From: Solenopsis invicta
Lineage: Eukaryota > Arthropoda > Insecta > Hymenoptera > Formicidae
NCBI RefSeq assembly: GCF_016802725.1
Contig: NC_052677.1
Location: 16,728,329-16,792,328 of the forward strand
Direction of reading: 5' to 3'
DNA length: 64,000 bases
Shown: positions 61,335 to 64,000 of the stretch, one piece after another
Layout: each line of letters starts with the position of its first letter
How positions within the stretch are numbered: the stretch's first letter is position 1
The notes under the pieces: model-generated
Database searches by the model: none
Told to the model about the DNA's origin: nothing
The model's input: only the letters and a program-made list of their open reading frames with translations
Translations under genes and position numbers: made by a program

Positions 61335-62209
61335 CTGTAATAATTCTCAGGTTTGCTCTAGAAGTAACAAATGCTCTCTCTTTATTTCTCTCTCTCTCTC
61401 TCTCTCTCTTTTCTTACGTCTTTTATCTCAATTCTATATCTATCTCCCAAGACTTTTCCCAAACAATTTCTCGCATGTTATATTTATGAATTGACGTACA
61501 TACATCCCACCGAGCGCAACGAGCGTGTCTAAGAAATTGACGTTGACGAATCAATCCGGAAGTAGTGGTGCAAGACAAATGAGTCACTCTAATCATCTTA
61601 ATAACGTCTCGGTAGTAAAATCGATTTCACGAACTTCGCAAGACGTATTACACGCAGAATTCGTATAAATTAGGTAAAATTTGTTTACACTGCAGTTTTT
61701 TTTTAAGGCTGCGTTTATTTGATGCTCTTATCAAATGAGAAACGACCTCTCGAATCGACATCGGAACGACCTCGATTATCGATTCGAGATCGATTCCATA
61801 ATCATTTCTCGCTGGGCAAGCGTCTCATCCGTTCTTGTTACTAATAAAAATAAACAAGGATGTGTCGAGTGCTGCGAGAACGCCAAAGCGATCGCAGCCA
61901 AAATAGAATTATAAATTCAAATTTTTTTTCCCCCAATAAAAACAAGACTGTCGTGCACTTGCTCATCGCGCGAAACTTTCAGCGCGCGCGCGCGCAAACG
62001 AATTTCGTTCTGATTTCGGTACCGCGCCAACTCGGTTTTCGCGTTTGGATAAAAGGTAAACGCGCTGTTATTCCGCGTGAGCACGCGTCAAGAACGATTG
62101 AAGACAGAAAGACCTCCCCGTGGTCGTCGCGCAATTTCGCAGGCAACGGCGCGCGGCGCGACGATCCGGTCAATTTGAATTTCATCGCGGCACACTAACG
62201 CATACTGAC
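61335..62209. other. Spacer leading into a CpG island
   Basis: CT microsatellite at 61387-61409, then ordinary sequence becoming CpG-rich from about 61,970 (GCGCGCGCGCGC at 61,981-61,995). No gene is supported. Confidence 0.4.
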
Positions 62210-62700
62210 CTCTGCCGATGTCGTGGGCCGCGGGAGCGCGACCCGACCTGCGAAGGGGATGAAATTTCTCCAGGGGCGCGAGCCGCCGTGCACACCGTCC
62301 AGCTCCGGCGTCGCCGTCGGGACCGGAGACGCTTCCGTGATTCACCGATTTGCGCGGCAACGCGGGGCGAGAGAGAAAAGTGATCGCACGCTCGCACACA
62401 CGCGCACACACACACACACTCACACACTCGATTTGCGAAACGCGGGAGTACTGCGTCGAGTCACGACACTTGACTGCACTTGACACACGTCCGTCGCGCT
62501 GCACAGCCGAGCGAAGTCTGCTGCGATGCGCAGCGCGCGAACCGAAGTAACTGAACCCCGTTCGGTTGCCATAGCACCGAGCTGCGCGATTGGCGGAGGA
62601 GCGTCATGGGGTGGAGCTTCAGTGCGAGGTGCACTTCCCGCTGCATCTCCAAAAAACGAAAAATTCCCGTCGTCATGAACAAGCGACGAAAATTGACGTC
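62210..62700 (-). promoter_or_regulatory. CpG-island promoter with a candidate minus-strand first exon
   Basis: A dense CpG island carrying a CA/CG dinucleotide tract (about 62,393-62,428). On the minus strand the sequence CGGCAGAG runs into a GTCAGT donor at 62,209. This looks like the 3' end of a first exon, probably untranslated. The next minus-strand gene to the left is the TNFAIP8-like gene, whose upstream exon has an acceptor at 38,497. A 24-kb first intron is possible but unproven. Confidence 0.4.
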
Positions 62701-63616
62701 TGTCGAAAATAAAAGCTCCCTCGAAACAGCGCACCTTTTTCTACGTTATTAAATTGACATGCTTGTGAAATGTCATTTGTTTGTGTATAGCGTACATATC
62801 CCAGCGTCCTTTGCGCGTACTTCAAATTTAAATAGTCGCGCGCGTCAACTGTAAACAATAAAATGTAATAAAAATAACAAAAAATAATAGAAGGAAAAAA
62901 GTAATGAAACTGTTATAAATATAGAAAGGTATTTAAGGATTGTTATATTCTTATCCATAGACAGCGCTGCACTTATTAAAGTACTAAATGTTAGTACTAA
63001 AATATACTAAACGAAAACCATTAGAAAATATATATAGAAGTTTTTTTTTAAATCGACAATTAGGCACGAGAATTGATACAATTATATACAAGATTGATAT
63101 CGCAGGAAATATAAATAAAACGAAATAGTCAATTGATTCGAAATCGAATTATCGACTTGAAATTCTCGAACTAATCAAACTACTCGAACCTTTCAGATTC
63201 AAACACGAATCAAATCGAATCTAACGTAATTCGTTTCAAATTCAAACTATTTGCATACACCTTTAATTGACAATTAAATATAGGGAGTAAAAAATACAAA
63301 TTGTAAAGAGTAAGCTAAATTGTTTTATTAATATTCTTTCCTATCCAATGTATCTATGGAGATATAATATTTATACTTTAATATACTTTACATGTACATT
63401 TATAACAAGCCTTCAACAAGCAGCTTTAAATAATATAAAATAAAACACCGTTTAAGTTATGATTATTGTAGTAGTAATTGACATCTTTAGAATGTGGACT
63501 TCAGTGCAAAGAATGCAATGAAATGCGAATGGAAATTACGACTGAATGTAAAAAAAGTGTCTGATTTATTAAGTACTGTGCGTCTCTGATATGATCCTTA
63601 CTAGTTCGTCGAATAT
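62701..63616. other. AT-rich spacer between the CpG island and PGGT1B
   Basis: No feature is supported. The part nearest 63,617 is probably PGGT1B 3' untranslated sequence. Confidence 0.45.
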
Positions 63617-64000
63617 TTATGCACTGAAATCACTTCGCCATCTTTTATGAATCCGTTGTAGATGCTCGTAAGCTCGTTGAGAAATATTAAGTTCGGGGTT
63701 TATCGAACACAGTCCAGGATGTCTCAAAAGACTTAAGCCACACAGACCTGTTAAAAAAATAGTATTATTTGTATTTATATTGATATTATTATTTATAAAA
63801 TTATTTTAATCACTGTTAAGATATTTGAAAATTGAAGGATTTTAATTTTAATCCATTTCATTCTGATTGATTAAATTCTAATCTCCAATTTGTAATCTTC
63901 AATTTCTAATGCATAATCTTATTTAGGTTTCGTAAAATCACGATGTAAATTATCTTGCATTTACCTAAATATGTGTGTAAGGGATCAGGCCGAGTGTTAT
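63617..64000 (-). CDS. PGGT1B: Geranylgeranyl transferase type-1 subunit beta, C-terminal end (partial)
   Basis: Two exons are visible on the minus strand: 64000-63965 (cut by the window edge, GTAAAT donor) and 63747-63617 (AACAG acceptor, ending in TAA). They join in phase 1. The peptide reads NTRPDPLHTYLG across the junction, then LCGLSLLRHPGLCSINPELNIS and ends in HKRWRSDFSA. The PDPLHTYLG-CGLSL--PGLC--NP-LN-S pattern is the conserved C-terminus of the GGTase-I beta subunit. That enzyme, together with the shared FNTA alpha subunit, adds geranylgeranyl to CaaL-box proteins such as Rho and Rap GTPases in the cytosol. The motif distinguishes it from the farnesyltransferase beta subunit. Only about 55 residues are in the window. 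The stop is followed by AT-rich sequence. Confidence 0.85.

Noticed and set aside
1..64000. tRNA and rRNA genes
   Set aside because: I did not see convincing A-box/B-box pairs or rRNA-like conserved segments by eye; a covariance-model scan would be needed to exclude tRNAs.

Overview
The window is nuclear DNA of an insect, most likely a hymenopteran and probably an ant. It is AT-rich, with intron-split genes, sharp CpG-rich promoter islands, many GA/CA microsatellites and many short non-autonomous DNA transposons. The species call is inference from protein flavour and genome style.

Six genes can be assembled across exon boundaries. From left to right: PTAR1 (minus, 12.0-16.5 kb, with a 25-codon first exon 3.2 kb from the rest); TBCA (plus, 18.1-19.2 kb); PDCD7, the U11/U12-59K protein (plus, 19.4-20.9 kb); UTP15 (minus, 21.2-24.0 kb); DCAF12 (plus, 28.1-30.6 kb); and a TNFAIP8-like gene (minus, 36.4-38.5 kb) with two candidate alternative first exons. 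At the right edge lies the 3' end of PGGT1B (minus, 63.6-64.0 kb). An orphan first coding exon sits at 6.5 kb (minus), with the rest of its gene to the left.

TBCA, PDCD7 and UTP15 form a compact housekeeping block: tubulin folding, minor-spliceosome and rRNA-processing genes within 6 kb. PTAR1 and PGGT1B both belong to protein prenylation, as an alpha-type and a beta-type subunit. They are about 47 kb apart, and the proximity is probably coincidental.

The interval 39-62 kb has no supportable coding gene. It holds repeats, microsatellites and several CpG-rich islands, and may be a long 5' intron or regulatory domain. Its most striking object is a foldback element at about 44.2-47.5 kb. Its left arm carries fourteen units of exactly 147 bp plus an older outer unit; its right arm carries inverted copies of the same unit. 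Because 147 is divisible by 3, one frame stays open for 705 codons through the whole left array without a single ATG. The element is bracketed by 66-bp identical direct repeats.
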